Of a stretch of 42,933 nt of DNA, positions 40,015-42,933 are shown piece by piece. Source of the stretch: an uncultured Mycoplasmatales bacterium (GTDB taxonomy: Bacteria > Bacillota_I > Bacilli_A > Mycoplasmatales > Mycoplasmoidaceae); contig CASPLF010000003.1 of the NCBI GenBank assembly GCA_949422915.1, positions 1 through 42,933 on the forward strand, read 5' to 3'. The first letter of the stretch is position 1. The number at the start of each line of letters is the position of its first letter. Position numbers and translations under genes: made by a program. The notes below the pieces were generated by a model. That model was not told where the DNA came from. It searched no databases and saw nothing but the letters and a program-made list of their open reading frames with translations.

Positions 40015-40248
40015 ATGTCAGCATCATCAATTATCATATTAGTTATTTCAATTATTTGTTTGATCATTGGTTTACTACTATCAGGAAACGGATCAACAAA
40101 TGGTTTAACTAATATTATTGGACAAGATCTAGAATTATTTAAGAAAACCAAAGACCGTGGTTTTGTTAAAATTTTACAAATGTTAATGTTCTTCTTGATG
40201 ATCATCATGCTTGTTTTACTTATTGTTTCAATTAAATGTAACTGATAA
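40015..40248 (+). CDS. secG: Preprotein translocase subunit SecG
   Basis: 77 residues: MSASSIIILVISIICLIIGLLLSGNGSTNGLTNIIGQDLELFKKTKDRGFVKILQMLMFFLMIIMLVLLIVSIKCNW. Two transmembrane helices flank a Gly/Ser loop and the ELFKKTKDRG segment, the SecG pattern. It supports SecYE-driven export with SecY (10362). The last codon is TGA (Trp) followed at once by TAA. rnr starts eight bases later. Confidence 0.9.
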
Positions 40249-40256
40249 CTTTTGTT

Positions 40257-42410
40257 ATGGCAGCTAATTTAAGTGAACTAATTGAAAAGACAGTTAAAGA
40301 AGATGGGAGACCAATCCCTAAAGGCGTTTTAATACATAAAGTATTAAAACAAAACAAAGATTTTAAATACAATGAAGTAGATAAACAGATTCAAGAACTT
40401 ATTAAATCTGGCACTCTTAAAGTTTTAAGTAAATCTCAAAAGATAGTTACAGGATATGAAACAGCGGAAGTAGATAATTCTAAAACATATGTTGGTACTA
40501 TTTCTATCAACGCTAAAGGATCAGGTTTTATTACTCTTGAAGGTAAACAAAAATCTGAATATTTTGTTTATAGAACAAATCTTAATGGTGCATTAAGTGG
40601 TGATAAAGTTGAATTTGCTTTATTAAAAAAAGAACCTCAAAAAGATTTAAGAGATGCTGTTGTTTTAAAAGTTATTGAACATGGTAAAGATTTTTATACA
40701 GGGTTAATTACTATTAATTCTGATGGTAGTTACACAGTTAAATTAGATGATGAAAAAATGTACTTGCCAGTAAAACTTGATGATATTCATGGTTTGGTAA
40801 CTGGTCAAAAAGTTCTAATTAAAATTCATAAATATGAACAAGATGCAGCTTATGGTACAGTGTCTAGAATTATTGGACACGCATCTGATGTTGGTGTTGA
40901 TATTCTTTCGATTGTATATGACAATGGAGTGGAACCTGATTTCACACAAGATGTTTTAGAATATGCTAGAAAGATTACTTTAAACATTGATGAAACTCAA
41001 AGAAAAATCAGAAGAGATTTAACTAATCTTCCAATAGTTACAATTGATCCAGCAACTTCAAAAGACTTTGACGATGCTATTTATGTTAAGAAAAATTCAG
41101 ATGATGAATATTTCTTATCTGTTTCAATTGCTGATGTTAGTCACTATGTAAGATATCAATCTGTGCTTGATGAAGCAGCATTAAAAAGAGGATGTTCTAT
41201 CTACTTAGTAGATAGAGTTATTCCAATGTTACCTCACAATTTGTCTGATGACATTTGTTCATTAAATCCTGATGTAGAAAGACTTACAATAACATGTGAT
41301 ATGTTAATTGATAAAACAGGAAAAATTAAAGACATTAAAGTTTTTCCAGCAATCATTAAAAGTCATAGACGTTTCAGTTATGATGAAGTAAATGATTATT
41401 TTGATGGTAAATCAAAATTAGAAAAGGATACAGATGAAGTTAAAGCAATGTTAAATGATGCTTTAGAGCTTCATAAAATTCTTGATGCTGAAAAGCACAG
41501 AAGAGGATATATTTCTTTTGAAATTCCTGAACCTATCATCAAACTTGATGATAAAGGTTTTCCTGTTGAAATTTTAACTAGAAAATTAGGTCGTGCTCAA
41601 AACATGATTGAAAATTTCATGGTTGCTGCTAATGAAGCTGTAACTATTTATGCTAATAGAAAGAAGTGGCCTTTTGTTTATCGTATTCACGATAAACCAA
41701 ATGAGGATAGACTTGCTGTTTTTGCATTAGAATCTAAGAAACTAGGATTTAGAATTACTACCGAATTAGAAGACATAACTTCTAAAGATATTTCTCAATG
41801 ATTGGAAGACAATAAAGATAACAAAAACTTAGATCTTATCAACTTAATGTTATTAAGAAGTATGGCAAAAGCAAAATATTCAATAGAAAATTTAGGTCAC
41901 TTTGGCTTAGCTCTTGAAAACTATACTCACTTTACTTCTCCAATTAGACGTTATCCAGATTTATTAGTTCACAGAATATTCTGAATGTATGAATTCCAGA
42001 AGAATGAATATTCTTCTAATAGAGATTCATTTGCAGAACAACTTTCAAAATTTTGTGACATGTCAAGTAAAAATGAATTAATTGCTATTAAATGTGAGAA
42101 TGATGTTAATGCAATGAAATTTGCTGAATATATGACTAAGCACATTGGTGAAGAATTTGAAGGATTTGTATCAGCTGTTTCAAATTTTGGTGTGTTTGTA
42201 GAATTACCAAACACTATTGAAGGCATGATTAAATTATCAGATTTAGGTAATGATTACTTTACTTACAATGAAAAAACTAAACAATTAATTGGTAAGAAAT
42301 CAGGAATCATTTATTCTTTAGGAAGTAAAGTAATTGTTAAGGTATTAGCAGCAAATAAAGAAACTAGAAAGATCGAGTTCTCTTTGGTTAAATTCTTAGG
42401 TAACAGATAA
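40257..42410 (+). CDS. rnr: Ribonuclease R
   Basis: 717 residues, joined across two TGA Trp codons. It is a 3'-5' exoribonuclease; in mycoplasmas it is the main one and it helps trim structured RNA and tmRNA-linked decay. N-terminal winged-helix region, cold-shock domain ([20 protein letters not shown]), RNB catalytic domain ([16 protein letters not shown] with the metal-binding Asp residues; [18 protein letters not shown]) and a C-terminal S1 domain ([33 protein letters not shown]) are in order. smpB follows after one base. Confidence 0.96.
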
Positions 42411-42411
42411 T

Positions 42412-42933
42412 ATGAAACTTTTATTCCCTAATAAAAAAGTTAAATTTAATTACTTTATTCTTGACACTTATGAATGTGGAATTGAATTAAAAGGCACTGA
42501 AGTTAAATCAATTATGAAAGCAAATGCGAACATTGATGAAGCTTTTGCTATTATTCGCCACAATGAAGCTTTTGTAATTAATATGTATGTTGCTCCTTTT
42601 AAAGAAGGCAACATTAATAATGTTGATTCAAGCCGTAACCGTAAGTTATTGCTTCATAAAGATGAAATCATCAAGATTGATTACAAACTTAAAAAAGATC
42701 GTCTTACATTAGTACCAACTAAAGTTTATTTAAATAATGGCAAGATCAAAATGGAGATTGCTATTTGTAAATCTAAAAAAGCTCCTGATAAGAGAGAAGA
42801 TATTAAAAAAAGAGACGCCCCCCCACCGAATATAGCGGAGGTTCGCCTCTTGGCAGGAGCTTACCGCCGTCGTGCCTCCTGACAGGCTAACCGGCAACGA
42901 TGTGCTCCACTGATTTCAGTATATACAATTTGC
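42412..42933 (+). CDS. smpB: SmpB, 3' end replaced by GC-rich sequence
   Basis: The first ~135 residues are a normal SmpB (MKLLFPNKKVKFNYFILDTYECGIELKGTEVKSI, NVDSSRNRKLLLHKDEI, KKAPDKREDIKKRDA), the tmRNA-binding protein of ribosome rescue, in the usual place after rnr. After RDA the family continues with a short basic helix, but here the frame enters PPPNIAEVRLLAG. With TGA as Trp the frame stays open to the window edge; as a stop it ends at 42882. The switch falls at 42817-42818, with a C7 run. Confidence 0.85.
42818..42933. other. GC-rich segment, probably foreign or chimeric
   Basis: I count 50 G/C in the 80 bases at 42821-42900, against roughly 30% or less elsewhere. It contains GAGG-TTCG-CCTC, CAGGAG/CTCCTG and ACTGA-TT-TCAGT inverted repeats. 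I recognise no tRNA, tmRNA or mobile element in it. Confidence 0.6.

Noticed and set aside
42818-42933. tmRNA gene (ssrA) next to smpB
   Set aside because: No tRNA-like ends, no CCA and no tag-coding frame on either strand.

Overview
The window comes from a low-GC wall-less bacterium (Mollicutes) that uses genetic code 4. In-frame TGA stands at conserved Trp positions in almost every long gene (for example SecY, LeuRS, Lgt and RNase R). There is no L30 gene between rpsE and rplO, and several ribosomal proteins carry the long tails known from mycoplasmas. The gene order trxB-whiA-secG-rnr and the lipoprotein types suggest the pneumoniae/Malacoplasma-Ureaplasma side of the group. That placement is inference and no species can be named.

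Region 1 (1-15760). A partial unknown gene runs off the left edge on the minus strand. A promoter and a foldable leader then precede the fused S10-spc-alpha ribosomal superoperon: rpsJ, rplC, rplD, rplW, rplB, rpsS, rplV, rpsC, rplP, rpmC, rpsQ, rplN, rplX, rplE, rpsN(Z), rpsH, rplF, rplR, rpsE, rplO, secY, adk, map, infA, rpmJ, rpsM, rpsK, rpoA, rplQ. Genes are 0-30 bases apart or overlap, and a strong hairpin terminator closes the run.

Region 2 (15759-25302). This part is mixed. It holds a large membrane-anchored surface protein of unknown function (minus), tRNA-Arg(CCU), a nucleoside deoxyribosyltransferase, the minus-strand rpmE-prfA-prmC cluster (L31, release factor 1 and its methylase), and def-rnjA (peptide deformylase, RNase J). 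It ends with a lipoprotein gene carrying an A18 tract in its promoter and a G8 tract in its signal-peptide codons. As sequenced, the G8 tract puts that gene out of frame.

Region 3 (25432-33262). leuS, a DEAD-box helicase and a MATE transporter form a plus-strand run that meets miaB (minus) tail to tail. A second lipoprotein gene diverges from miaB and is followed after five bases by tRNA-Thr(GGU).

Region 4 (33320-42933). Housekeeping genes follow: fhs, tilS, hprK, lgt, trxB, whiA, then a 100-residue unknown protein (minus), secG, rnr and smpB. The last ~116 bases switch abruptly to GC-rich sequence inside the 3' end of smpB, which looks like a chimeric contig end.

Most of the window is core translation and secretion machinery. 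The points most worth a second look are the doubly phase-variable lipoprotein locus, the palindromic -10 element shared by secG and the small unknown gene, the recurring leaderless start architecture, the two central A-C mismatches in tRNA-Arg, the S10 leader fold, and the foreign tail. I did not find a clear new defence or mobile system.
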